The position numbers and the translations under genes are program-made. Below, one piece after another: positions 51,401-60,452 of a DNA stretch of 64,000 bases. The stretch comes from a virus, in IMG/VR virus record IMGVR_UViG_3300025030_000053, positions 41,767 to 105,766 of that record. One strand, written 5' to 3'. Numbering within the stretch: position 1 is the stretch's first letter; each line of letters begins with the position of its first letter. The notes beneath the pieces were generated by a model. The model worked only from the letters and a program-made list of their open reading frames with translations. It did no database searches and was not told where the DNA came from.

Positions 51401-52876
51401 ATGACGGGAAACTACACCAGCAACAATGACAGAAATATATATGCTATATACAATCTTCCAGAAGAAGTAATTGCAGTACTTTTTGCTTTTTATTCAAGAT
51501 CGAAAGGCTCATTGAGAGAAAACCTTCAAAAAATGATTAATGATGGAAATTTGTTTGATGAACCAAATTGGGTCGAAGTGAGATTGCAATTAGACGAACA
51601 AGTTAAAGAAAAACTGGACCAATGGCTCGAATTGAGGAAATTTGGGACAACAGAGCAGGCTAAAAATTTCCACGAAAAATGGGTTTTAAATTTTGGACAT
51701 GCCTCATGCGCTGAACACTCAATTATTCATCTTGCCATTGAAGAAGTTTCTATGCTTGCCGCCAAAGCCATCGAAGATTGTAGACTTGCTAGTTATACTG
51801 AAAAATCAACAAGATATGTAGTCTATGACAATATAGGATTCACAACTCCATCAGAATTATCTGGAATGTCAAAAGATATATACAAGGCAAATTGTCAAGA
51901 TTTGATAGATTTTTATTTAAAATCCCATTCAACTATGAGTGAAAAAATAAAATCACAAGATCCAGAATTGAAACCAGGGCAAGTTAGATCAAAAGCCTGT
52001 GATATTTGCAGGAATATTCTTCCAGTTTCAATGCATACCAATCTTGGAATGACCATCAATGCAAGAGTGCTAGTCAGAACCATAGTCAAAATGCTTTCAT
52101 CGAAAAATGAGGAATTCATCAGAGTGGCAAATCAAATGAAGGAAGAAGCACTGAAAGTTTGTCCAACGCTTCTGAAATATACTGACAAAAATGACTACAT
52201 CGAGAAGTTAGATGAAAAAATAAAAAAACACATCACAACAAATTCCATAGATGAACAATCAAAAGGAATTTTGAAGACAAACATCACAGAAGATGAGATG
52301 CTCCGCAAACTGGTTCAGTCTATTCTCCTGGAGCGCTCTCAGATGCCATACGATGCCGCAGAAAAAATTGCATGCAATTCTTCGGTAGAAACCTGCCAAA
52401 ACATCTTGCAACATTATTGTGAGGGTCGTAGCGCCCACGATGACCTTTTGAGAGTTTTTGAGCAGGTATATCTGACTCACGAAATTGTTGTTGATTTTGG
52501 TGCTTACAGAGATATTCAGAGACATCGTATGAATACCCAGATTTCTCAATTACTGACTCCCAAGCTGGGATATGTAGTGCCAGATGAATTCCAAGGAACA
52601 GACTTGGAATTAGATTTTGAAAACAAGATGAAACGATCGGAAAGGATATATTATCAAATATTGGTAAAAACAAATGATCCTAAAATTGCACAATATTGTT
52701 TGCCTATGGCTTTCAGAAAAAGAGTAATTTTCAATTGGAATCTGCGAGAAATGAGTCATTTTGTAAATTTGAGAAAAAGACCAACTGGACATAAAAACTA
52801 CATTGAAGTCGCCAAGCAGATAGAACAAAATTTTAATTCCAATTTCCCATTCATTGGAAATCTGGTTTTTGACTAG
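51401..52876 (+). CDS. thyX: Double-length flavin-dependent thymidylate synthase
   Basis: A 491-residue protein made of two ThyX-like halves; standard ThyX is about 220-250 residues. The N-half has FGHASCAEHSIIHLAIEEVS and DCRLASYTEKSTRYVVYD, resembling the second part of the RHRxxSxNExSxR motif. The C-half has YRDIQRHRMNTQIS (RHR at 374-376) and MAFRKRVIFNWNLREMSHFV. Neither half alone has the full motif, so active sites may be completed between halves. It makes dTMP using FAD and folate. The 129-base gap before it (51272-51400) has no gene; the ribosome site is ggagaagtgga. Confidence 0.88.
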   Translation: MTGNYTSNNDRNIYAIYNLPEEVIAVLFAFYSRSKGSLRENLQKMINDGNLFDEPNWVEVRLQLDEQVKEKLDQWLELRKFGTTEQAKNFHEKWVLNFGHASCAEHSIIHLAIEEVSMLAAKAIEDCRLASYTEKSTRYVVYDNIGFTTPSELSGMSKDIYKANCQDLIDFYLKSHSTMSEKIKSQDPELKPGQVRSKACDICRNILPVSMHTNLGMTINARVLVRTIVKMLSSKNEEFIRVANQMKEEALKVCPTLLKYTDKNDYIEKLDEKIKKHITTNSIDEQSKGILKTNITEDEMLRKLVQSILLERSQMPYDAAEKIACNSSVETCQNILQHYCEGRSAHDDLLRVFEQVYLTHEIVVDFGAYRDIQRHRMNTQISQLLTPKLGYVVPDEFQGTDLELDFENKMKRSERIYYQILVKTNDPKIAQYCLPMAFRKRVIFNWNLREMSHFVNLRKRPTGHKNYIEVAKQIEQNFNSNFPFIGNLVFD

Positions 52877-52928
52877 AATCAAAGGTTTTTTGACAAATTA
52901 TATATAATTCATCATTGAGAGGAATGTA

Positions 52929-53456
52929 ATGAATGACATAAAATTTTTTGGTATAAAAAATAATCATTTGATATTTGAAAATTCAGATAAATACCCTATT
53001 GCATTTGAAATAAAAAACATCAATGAATACAACGGGGAATATATATCACTTTGGAATTTCAAGAGATATATAACCAAGAACAGACAAAATGAAATAATTT
53101 GGGATTTTAAAAATGACAACATTATTACTAAAAAATATATAAATCATTTGACAATATATAACAACATCAAATCTAATTCAGAATTAGTTATTTCTAAAAA
53201 TCAATTGAAAGACATTCTGATAGATGAAATAGGATTAGATTATCAATTTAATTGTTTTTGCAATGATTCGGAATTGATCATACATGATATTCAATTTATA
53301 GTTATATTTGAAGTAGTCAGGGGAATAAAAACCAGGATAGTTAGGAATATAATCAATAATTTGATTAAAAATCCAGAAATTTCAAAAATGGATAAACAGG
53401 ATATGAAAGATTTTTTAGCAATCATTGTTGAAAACATAGTTAAGGAAAATAGATGA
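52929..53456 (+). CDS. Unknown protein (175 aa)
   Basis: The ribosome site is gagaggaatgta, and ttatatataattc upstream resembles the recurring promoter box. The chain is alpha/beta (HLIFENSDKYPIAFEIKNIN) with a helical end (NLIKNPEISKMDKQDMKDFL). It is coupled to the next gene by ATGA. No family is recognised. Confidence 0.65.
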   Translation: MNDIKFFGIKNNHLIFENSDKYPIAFEIKNINEYNGEYISLWNFKRYITKNRQNEIIWDFKNDNIITKKYINHLTIYNNIKSNSELVISKNQLKDILIDEIGLDYQFNCFCNDSELIIHDIQFIVIFEVVRGIKTRIVRNIINNLIKNPEISKMDKQDMKDFLAIIVENIVKENR

Positions 53457-53956
53457 AAATAAACGCACAGACAAATTCTATGAATGTTGTTGAAGAAATA
53501 GGATTAGACATACGATCTATAACTCAAATTCTTCCAGAAATTGATGCCTCTGGTCAGAAATTGATGTCAGCACTGATATCTGCACAGAGTGCTATTGCAC
53601 CACCTGTCCCAGCAACACCTGACGCTCAAAATTTGCAAGAAACACAAGGGCTACCGGTGGATCAGCCATCAGAAATTCCACAAGAAACTATTGCCGCTGC
53701 GAAATTTAGGATAATTACTGCGCAAGGAAGACTGGACATATCAGAGCAAAGTGCAGCAAGGTTGCAACAACTTCAACAAATCAATTTGAACAGGCTGTGG
53801 GACAACTTCAACAAGGTATTGGTTATGCTTGAAAACAATCCAACAGTTCTGCAAGAAATAAATTTGTTCATCCAAGAATTCACACGAATTGTAGATCAAC
53901 TTAAATCTGTTGCTTCATCCCCAAGAACTGGATTTTTGAGTGAATCACTTATTTAG
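53453..53956 (+). CDS. Unknown protein (167 aa)
   Basis: A Pro/Gln-rich linker (APPVPATPDAQNLQETQGLP) separates two helical parts. The composition resembles phage structural or scaffolding proteins, but no family is recognised. It overlaps the convergent gene by 4 bases. Confidence 0.65.
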   Translation: MKINAQTNSMNVVEEIGLDIRSITQILPEIDASGQKLMSALISAQSAIAPPVPATPDAQNLQETQGLPVDQPSEIPQETIAAAKFRIITAQGRLDISEQSAARLQQLQQINLNRLWDNFNKVLVMLENNPTVLQEINLFIQEFTRIVDQLKSVASSPRTGFLSESLI

Positions 53957-55128
53957 AATCGCTTGTCAGATCCAGGAGCCCAAGGCAGTTGCTCGTCCGG
54001 AGTTAGGTCGACTGCTACTGGTATTTGTTCTTGCTTGCCTCTGCCACCAGACGAAGGCTTTGGGGGCAAGTTGAGTTCCGCAGGAATTTCTCTTTCTTGG
54101 TCAATGTCTGGTGGTGGGAACAATCTCCCGTCTTCAATTGCGCCAACCGAATATCCATTTCCTTTTAGGAAATTGATCATAGCAATCAGTGATGTCCATT
54201 GATCTTTGGTCGCCAAGGCGGAAGTGAAGAAGGCTCCTATGCCACGACCTAATCTTCTTGCATAATCTACCATTTGTTGTTCATTGTTGAAATCTAAATC
54301 ATTGAAGCGCAAATATGCCGTGTGTGTTTCTGGATTGAAATGAATGGGACTTTTCTTTTTTTGATCTTCTTTTGTTTCAAACAACATTTCTAATGCTCTA
54401 ATTTTTTGATTACTTCCATATGAAGACTCTAAAATGTTTTTGATTTTAAAAATCAATCCTCCATCTTGATCATACTTTCTCCACTCAGAAGATAGTCTTT
54501 GGTCTTGTGCAATTGTTGAAAATGCCGCCCAGGCGTTGTTTAATTGATCAGGCTGAACCAATCTAATTGCAGAGGCAACAGCTTCGTCAAACTCATTTTT
54601 AATAGCCTCATTGTTTTGACCACCAGAAGTGGCGGTGTCTAGATCAAAACTACCTTCTGTGTCTGTCTGTGGTTGCTGCCTTCTGTTCAAATAATTTGAT
54701 GGGTCAAGCCGTTGGGATTCACCTTTTGACAAGTTTCCTTTCTTCTTCAAAGATGGCATATATATCTTTCTTGCTTGGACAAACTGCTCAATTGAGATGC
54801 TTTCTCCTTCGACGTTGATTGAAGCCATTGGTTGATATTCTTGTTCTTCTGCGGTTTGTTTGCCTACTGGAAGAGAAACATTTTTGAAAGCGATAGGCAA
54901 CTGCTCTGACTCGGTGGCATATACTCCACGAATTATTTCAGCGGCAGTGGCAGTATCCTGCGGATTCAGTACCCATTCTTCACCATAATTCGTCATTCCT
55001 TGGAAAAAATCAGAAACTCCTTGCCACCAGGGTGCAGCAGTTTTCATCAAATAGTCGGCAGATTCGTGTTTTCCTTTTTGATCAAGATACTCTGCATATC
55101 GCAGCATTTTAGAGAATTTCTTTTTCAT
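53953..55128 (-). CDS. Possible virion protein with N-terminal targeting motif
   Basis: 391 residues from the ATG at 55128; the frame extends upstream without a ribosome site. The N-terminal MLRYAEYLDQKGKHESADYL-MKTAA segment is related to those of the genes at 5932 and 55206. The middle (NLSKGESQRLDPSNYLNRRQ and a run of Q, T, G and S) looks disordered. The C-terminus is Pro-rich (NLPPKPSSGGRGKQEQIPVA). No enzymatic motif is seen. An internal head or minor structural protein is plausible. Confidence 0.68.
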   Translation of the reverse strand: MKKKFSKMLRYAEYLDQKGKHESADYLMKTAAPWWQGVSDFFQGMTNYGEEWVLNPQDTATAAEIIRGVYATESEQLPIAFKNVSLPVGKQTAEEQEYQPMASINVEGESISIEQFVQARKIYMPSLKKKGNLSKGESQRLDPSNYLNRRQQPQTDTEGSFDLDTATSGGQNNEAIKNEFDEAVASAIRLVQPDQLNNAWAAFSTIAQDQRLSSEWRKYDQDGGLIFKIKNILESSYGSNQKIRALEMLFETKEDQKKKSPIHFNPETHTAYLRFNDLDFNNEQQMVDYARRLGRGIGAFFTSALATKDQWTSLIAMINFLKGNGYSVGAIEDGRLFPPPDIDQEREIPAELNLPPKPSSGGRGKQEQIPVAVDLTPDEQLPWAPGSDKRF

Positions 55129-55205
55129 ATAGCATCTTTTCAAACAATTCAAAACTTTTTCCTTCAAAAAAAGGAAGAAGTTATTTTTTAGAGAAATATT
55201 TCTTG

Positions 55206-57041
55206 ATGCAAATAGCAAACGTCATTCAACAAGCAGATTTTTTTGATTCTTGGTCGCAGCACAATGTTTCTGATTGGCTGATGAAAGAAGCTGAATTGTT
55301 GATGGATGACAGGATGATCAAAACTGCATCGACTCCTGCGGATCGGCAATGGATTTCAGAACCTTCTCAACAAAATACAGGATATTGGGCCCCAGCAGCA
55401 GGATATGGCACCGCGGCGGCTGGAGTAGCAGCTACTCCATTGATATATACAATTCGCAAAGATGCGATGTTAAGAAATATATATAAAGCCATTCGGTCAT
55501 CTGGAATGCAACAGTCAGGTCATGGGATAGAAAGATATACATTATCAATAGCAAAAAAATATGGAAAAAATTGGCCACATGGCATTCTTGAAGAATTAAA
55601 AATACTTTTGGCTCGCAATCCTCAAAATGAAAATCTTGCTAATAATTTAACAAATTATAGCAAATTTATTAGGGAAAATACAAATGCTATTAGGGAAATA
55701 GCAGAATCAATTACTCCAGTAGAAAAGGGAATATTAACACAATTGGCAGATGGTGAAATTGGTGCTATGGAAGCATTAAAAAAATCTGTTAATAAAGGAG
55801 TTAGAAATATGGCCCGGGATGTGACAGATCCATTGGGAGGAATTAAACGAAGGACAATATCTCCTTTACGAAGTGGAATTCAAAAAAGAAAAAATAAACA
55901 AATAGAAAAAGGTATAGCAGGTCGAGCCAAAGCCAGAGAAATAGCAAGAAGTACGATAGACAGAAGAACACAGACTCTAGAAAATGCTCACAATATCCAG
56001 TCACAAGGTGTCGATGAAGCAGTTAGGGCTGGAGAAGAAGCTGCTAAAAAAATAAAACCAGGTCAATCTTACATTACCCCCGGTGCTAGCAGTCGAGCAG
56101 CCTGGGATAGATCAGTATCGCTTCCCGGAGCAACACCTAGCGGATCAGTGGGTGCATCTCCAGCGACAGGAGCTACTCCTTTGAGCCCACAACCAAGAAC
56201 ATCTCTCATCACTCAATCAAAGAAAAATTTACAACAACACCTTGAAGACTCATTTGAATTACTTAAACAAAATATAAAAAATGCAACACAATCTCAAAAT
56301 TTTAAAGGGTTGATTAAAAATATTTTAAAAAATTGGATAAATGGTATCAAAACAAGTATATCTAATGGGACTATCTATGCCAAAATTGGAAAAGGGGCAA
56401 TGCATATAGGAGCATCTATACTTTTAGGATGGGTAGGAGAACATCTTCAAAGAATGGCTTATACAAAACCATTAGAAATGCAAAAAGAGAATGGATGGGA
56501 CGACATGAAGACAGCAGTAGTACAGGCTGCTTTAAATGGATTGGTTGCCGGAGCGGGAGCAGGAGCAGCAATTAGTGGACGTCCAGATTTAGCATTCGGA
56601 GCGGCTATAGGTTGGATGGAAAATATAAAGCAAGACTACCAAAAAACCAAACAAGTGATCCAACGGGCACTTCAAAGCGGACAAGAAGCGCAAAAAGCAG
56701 ATGCTGGAATTAAGGCACTAGAACAAATCAAAGAAATACACAAAGCAATGCAACCAATTTATAATGAATTAGTATCAATGCAAAATCAAGGAGCAACGCA
56801 ACAACAAAAACAACGATTATATCAAGAATATTATAAAATGATGAGAATGGTAGATGATTTGAGAACACAAGCTGATTTAGTTTCTCAAAAAGGAATGACT
56901 CAAAAAGGAATGATTGATTGGGCAAAACAACGTGGAATCAATCCACAACATACCACCCAGCCACAACAACCTCAACAACCATTGCCCAAGGTAAATCCAT
57001 TGTTGTTGGGATTGGGAATGCAAAAAATGCCAGGACAATAA
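55206..57041 (+). CDS. Large possible internal virion or ejection protein
   Basis: A 611-residue protein from the ATG at 55206. The N-terminal MQIANVIQQADFF...LMDDRMIKTAS carries the targeting-like motif. Glycine- and alanine-rich hydrophobic segments (AAGYGTAAAGVAATPLIYTI; GLVAGAGAGAAISGRPDLAF) could insert into membrane. Between them lie charged helical regions and a basic stretch (KRRTISPLRSGIQKRKNKQI). The end is Q/P-rich. The build fits proteins packaged in the capsid and ejected with DNA, but no family is recognised. Confidence 0.65.
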   Translation: MQIANVIQQADFFDSWSQHNVSDWLMKEAELLMDDRMIKTASTPADRQWISEPSQQNTGYWAPAAGYGTAAAGVAATPLIYTIRKDAMLRNIYKAIRSSGMQQSGHGIERYTLSIAKKYGKNWPHGILEELKILLARNPQNENLANNLTNYSKFIRENTNAIREIAESITPVEKGILTQLADGEIGAMEALKKSVNKGVRNMARDVTDPLGGIKRRTISPLRSGIQKRKNKQIEKGIAGRAKAREIARSTIDRRTQTLENAHNIQSQGVDEAVRAGEEAAKKIKPGQSYITPGASSRAAWDRSVSLPGATPSGSVGASPATGATPLSPQPRTSLITQSKKNLQQHLEDSFELLKQNIKNATQSQNFKGLIKNILKNWINGIKTSISNGTIYAKIGKGAMHIGASILLGWVGEHLQRMAYTKPLEMQKENGWDDMKTAVVQAALNGLVAGAGAGAAISGRPDLAFGAAIGWMENIKQDYQKTKQVIQRALQSGQEAQKADAGIKALEQIKEIHKAMQPIYNELVSMQNQGATQQQKQRLYQEYYKMMRMVDDLRTQADLVSQKGMTQKGMIDWAKQRGINPQHTTQPQQPQQPLPKVNPLLLGLGMQKMPGQ

Positions 57042-57469
57042 TGAAAACTTCGCAACTATATCGCTGGATGAAAAGCATTGATCAATTTCTTCGAAGCAGT
57101 CAATGGGGAGCGATCAAAGATAAATGGAGAGAGACTGATCCTTGGAGAAGACCATATCCACCAGAAGTTTTGACCAAACTTTTCCACGAAGAAACACCAA
57201 TTGGACTTTCGGACGATTTCTATCAAGATGTATATTCAGGTGCCAAACAAATTATAGAGAATCACGACAGATTCATCGATCCATATATCTATCCATTGGA
57301 ACAAGATGCAATTGATGAAATCCAAGACAGCGGAGTTCAACAATATATGGAGACTGCTTGCAGAATGATTGAAAGCAAAATCAACAGACTTATCAATTGG
57401 TTAGAAGGAAGGCAATCATTGAGAGATTTGGAAAATCCACCATCAGATTTTCCAGAGGCTCCTGAATGA
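57041..57469 (+). CDS. Unknown protein, first of a tandem pair (142 aa)
   Basis: The ATG overlaps the stop of the previous gene (TAATG). The product shares with the next gene QLYRWMKSID/QLLRWMRSIE, W-RPYPP, YSG, INWLEGRQSL/IDWLEGRESL and a final SDFPE motif, so the two are recent tandem duplicates. It is helical with no known family. It probably belongs to the same functional unit as the large protein upstream. Confidence 0.72.
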   Translation: MKTSQLYRWMKSIDQFLRSSQWGAIKDKWRETDPWRRPYPPEVLTKLFHEETPIGLSDDFYQDVYSGAKQIIENHDRFIDPYIYPLEQDAIDEIQDSGVQQYMETACRMIESKINRLINWLEGRQSLRDLENPPSDFPEAPE

Positions 57470-57909
57470 AAACAGAGCAACTTTTGAGATGGATGCGCAG
57501 TATCGAAGATTTCATCTACAACGGATCATTGAAGGAGATGTCCGTCAAGTGGCGAGAATTAAAACCTTGGCAAAGACCATATCCTCCTTTTGTGATGACT
57601 CAGTTGTTTCAATCAGATGAAGAAAATCCATTCATCTCTGACAACATCTATCACGACCAATATTCAGGATTGAATGAAATTTTCAGCTTGTATGAAAAAG
57701 TTGTTCGACCAATCACTCACTTCAAAACAGATGCAGATGCAATCAGTTTGATTGAACATAGAAACATCCAATCTCAATTAGAAGAGGCGTGCAGATATAT
57801 AGAAAAACAATTGAATATTCTGATTGATTGGTTAGAAGGAAGAGAGTCATTGAAAAGAACTATGTCACCGCCAAAAGCACCATCAGATTTCCCAGAAATT
57901 TCAGAATAA
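57466..57909 (+). CDS. Unknown protein, second of a tandem pair (147 aa)
   Basis: A paralog of the preceding gene, with an ATGA overlap. Conserved elements are LLRWMRSIEDFIYNG, WQRPYPPFVMTQLF, DQYSGLNEIF and DWLEGRESL. No family is recognised. Tandem pairs of this kind often form paired subunits. Confidence 0.72.
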   Translation: MKTEQLLRWMRSIEDFIYNGSLKEMSVKWRELKPWQRPYPPFVMTQLFQSDEENPFISDNIYHDQYSGLNEIFSLYEKVVRPITHFKTDADAISLIEHRNIQSQLEEACRYIEKQLNILIDWLEGRESLKRTMSPPKAPSDFPEISE

Positions 57910-58437
57910 TCATCCAACCCTTCTCTTCAAATCACTTTCAACTATGTCGCAAAATTTAATTTTCAAATCGTTCCAAGTTCTTATCAATTCTACAACGTTG
58001 ACATTTTCAAGTTGAGCAAATTCGATTGAATTTACAACGTCTATATAGCTTTTCACACAACTAAATTGTTCCAGGTCTTCATCAATTAGACAATTCAATT
58101 TTTCTTTTTCTTCCCACAACTGAATAGAAAGTGGAGAATATTTGTCTCCAAATGTCAAAGATTCAGCCAGTTCTTCCATTATTTTGTCGATAAACAACCC
58201 AGACGGAAATTGAGCAATCAGATATCCCTTTGCAAAGATGCACTTGTTTTTTGCCTTTTGTGATATCACCAGCATCTTCTTCCAATCGGAATCTAAAAAT
58301 TCTTCTGGAACTTCTTCTGCGATCAATGGATCAGAAATTGATTCGTCGGACTCGCACGTCAGTTGCCAGATTGATGGGTTCCTGGCTGTGGAATTGATAT
58401 CCCCCCACGCATTCATTCTTTTTTCTTTTGTTGTCAT
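57910..58437 (-). CDS. Unknown acidic protein (175 aa)
   Basis: The ribosome site is aaaggagaatttttgaaATG, and acaatataatag upstream resembles the recurring promoter box. The chain is acidic (CESDESISDPLIAEEVPEEF) and helical. No family is recognised. Confidence 0.65.
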   Translation of the reverse strand: MTTKEKRMNAWGDINSTARNPSIWQLTCESDESISDPLIAEEVPEEFLDSDWKKMLVISQKAKNKCIFAKGYLIAQFPSGLFIDKIMEELAESLTFGDKYSPLSIQLWEEKEKLNCLIDEDLEQFSCVKSYIDVVNSIEFAQLENVNVVELIRTWNDLKIKFCDIVESDLKRRVG

Positions 58438-58471
58438 TTCAAAAATTCTCCTTTGGACTATTATATTGTTT

Positions 58472-59317
58472 TCATTTCAATTCTGCCGCAATCAATGGAA
58501 AATCTTTTTTCATCTGATTTGTTGCTGAAATTGTGAAATTGGATACGGATCTGTTCAGAAAGTCTATTATGTTTTGTTTGTTTGCATCATTGAGATATTG
58601 ACTGAAATAAATTTTCATCATCAATGCGTTGATTGAATCTTCAATGGAATATTTGATGGAATTCTCCAATGACATTCCACCTCGCCATCGTGAATATATG
58701 GCAGAAGCTTCTGCTTCTAACTCATCCTTCAAGTTGTAGTAGCTATATGTTGAAAGTATTTCTTTTTTCAATTTTATAATTTCGGATGATTCGTCTGTTG
58801 ATTCGTATTTGTCAGATTCTTCTCTCAATCTTTTTGCCCCGGAGTAATCATCGAAGTTCAAAGTCCCAAGGTATATCTGAACAAAATGTTTGAGTTCATG
58901 AACCAGGGTGGAATAGATGACATCAAAAAATTCTTTTTCTTCCGAGGGGCGAATGTCTTTGATTGGTTCTGGATTCAAAGAAAAATTGATGACTATTTCA
59001 TTTTGATGAGGATTCATTGCTCCTTGATGGAAAATGAAAAATGTTTTTGGATCAGATATTTTTTTGATCTGAAACAAAATTTTAGGACCAATGATGTATC
59101 TCTCTGAATCTATTTCCGACGACGGATCGATGTTCATCCTATATGGCTTCATTCTGAATTTGGAATCGACATAGAAAACAACATTTTCTTTCCACCAAAA
59201 AGCAGGCTTCCGTCTGATTTCGGCTTTCAATTGCCCAATCAGGATCCGAGTGCATCTACGCGCTTCGGATTGAATTTTTTGAATCAATGAATTAGCTGTT
59301 GCAAGTTTTAGCCACAT
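58472..59317 (-). CDS. Zincin metallopeptidase-like protein (paralog of 63091 gene)
   Basis: A 281-residue protein. HELKH (140-144) in TLVHELKHFVQIYLG is an HExxH zinc site, and ELEAEASAIYSRWRGG downstream offers the third ligand. The start MWLKLATANSLIQKIQSEAR matches that of the gene at 63091, which also shares the C-terminal KKDFPLI/KKTYPLI. Zincins cut proteins. The shared MWLKLA start fits the possible virion-targeting motif, so it could act on cell-wall, head or host proteins. The ribosome site is weak. Confidence 0.75.
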   Translation of the reverse strand: MWLKLATANSLIQKIQSEARRCTRILIGQLKAEIRRKPAFWWKENVVFYVDSKFRMKPYRMNIDPSSEIDSERYIIGPKILFQIKKISDPKTFFIFHQGAMNPHQNEIVINFSLNPEPIKDIRPSEEKEFFDVIYSTLVHELKHFVQIYLGTLNFDDYSGAKRLREESDKYESTDESSEIIKLKKEILSTYSYYNLKDELEAEASAIYSRWRGGMSLENSIKYSIEDSINALMMKIYFSQYLNDANKQNIIDFLNRSVSNFTISATNQMKKDFPLIAAELK

Positions 59318-59390
59318 TTGGAAAAGAATTCAAAACAAACTTCAATTTTTCCTTCAACATATTGAAAGTCATCTTCTGCCAGTTTGCAAT

Positions 59391-59909
59391 TCATCCACTT
59401 TGATTGTAATCTCCAAATAATTTTTGAAAATCATTACTGATTATTGAACGAAATTTTTCACACCAATAAGAATTCAAATTTGTTATATTGTCTAATTTAT
59501 TTAGTATATGAGCATAATCTGACAAATATAAATAATCTAATATATTTATATTTGAAATACCAGATTTATCAATATAAATCAAATTATCCATATAATCAAT
59601 CACATCCAAAAATTTATATGAAAATAAATTGATATATTCTTCTTTTTCTTCTTCTGAATTAATTTGACAAATATTCAAACAGCCAGAATCTTTTTCTGTC
59701 TCAACAAATACACAATCTGATTGAACTATTTCAAGAACCCTACCAATCGAATAAGCGCGGAACCAGCCATCATTCTCACCAAAGGCATCTGGATATTTGA
59801 ATATTTGTATCGAGTCAAACGGACGTTCTTTGTGAAATCCTGTTGGATCTCTGGTCAAGTTTTCTTCAGCGATTTTGGACAAAACATGTTCAAGGTGGTC
59901 TTTCATCAT
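59391..59909 (-). CDS. Unknown protein (172 aa)
   Basis: The ATG at 59909 gives an ATGA overlap with the upstream gene; a GTG further upstream is less likely. The start MMKDHLEHVLSKIAEENL carries the K-I-A motif. Tyr/Leu-rich helices follow (FSYKFLDVIDYMDNLIYIDK). No family is recognised. The 73-base gap after it holds no gene. Confidence 0.62.
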   Translation of the reverse strand: MMKDHLEHVLSKIAEENLTRDPTGFHKERPFDSIQIFKYPDAFGENDGWFRAYSIGRVLEIVQSDCVFVETEKDSGCLNICQINSEEEKEEYINLFSYKFLDVIDYMDNLIYIDKSGISNINILDYLYLSDYAHILNKLDNITNLNSYWCEKFRSIISNDFQKLFGDYNQSG

Positions 59910-60385
59910 TGAAATCTGTCTCTCAACTCCCTCATACACACGTTGCGCAATCGATTTTGCAACTTAAAAACCCAATTAGTTTCTTTTCTTTCAGAGATAT
60001 CATCAATCAGCAGCAATGTTTTATTTATGCGATGAAAATTTCTGAAAAGAGGCAACTCAACAGAACAATGTTTCATCATTCCATCTGATGTCCTGATCCA
60101 CTTGACGATTTCAAGTGGTGAAGTGATGTCGCTGGCACAAAAACGTTCGGAAAAATATGCCAACAGCAAATGTTCTTGAATGGGGTTGAAAATGAAAAAT
60201 GCAGTCAAACAAGAAGCTGATGTTTGATCTAATGTGAAGAGGATGTCAGAAGAAACATCGGATTCTTTGAATTCGTTCAAATTTCGATCAAGTTCGGATT
60301 TCCATTGATTTTTTTCCTTGAAAATTCTAACCACGGATTCTTTGTGGATTGATGACAACATTTCCAAATATTTTTCAAGTCGCAT
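59906..60385 (-). CDS. Unknown protein (159 aa), perhaps related to the 62182 gene
   Basis: The ATG at 60385 (aaggag, 9-base spacing) is preferred over an upstream start. The part LEIVKWIRTSDGMMKHCSVE and LPLFRNFHRI-NKTLLL aligns by eye with the C-terminal part of the gene at 62182, but identity is low. No family is recognised. Confidence 0.62.
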   Translation of the reverse strand: MRLEKYLEMLSSIHKESVVRIFKEKNQWKSELDRNLNEFKESDVSSDILFTLDQTSASCLTAFFIFNPIQEHLLLAYFSERFCASDITSPLEIVKWIRTSDGMMKHCSVELPLFRNFHRINKTLLLIDDISERKETNWVFKLQNRLRNVCMRELRDRFQ

Positions 60386-60452
60386 TGCACAATTCTCCTT
60401 CGCCATCAGGATGCTCACCACTGGGGTGCTTTTCAAGTGGCACGCAAAATTC

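Noticed and set aside
56918-57040. Upstream extension of the gene at 57041
   Set aside because: The frame is open upstream, but it lies within the coding end of the previous gene and the ATG at 57041 gives a TAATG junction and a start that matches its tandem paralog.
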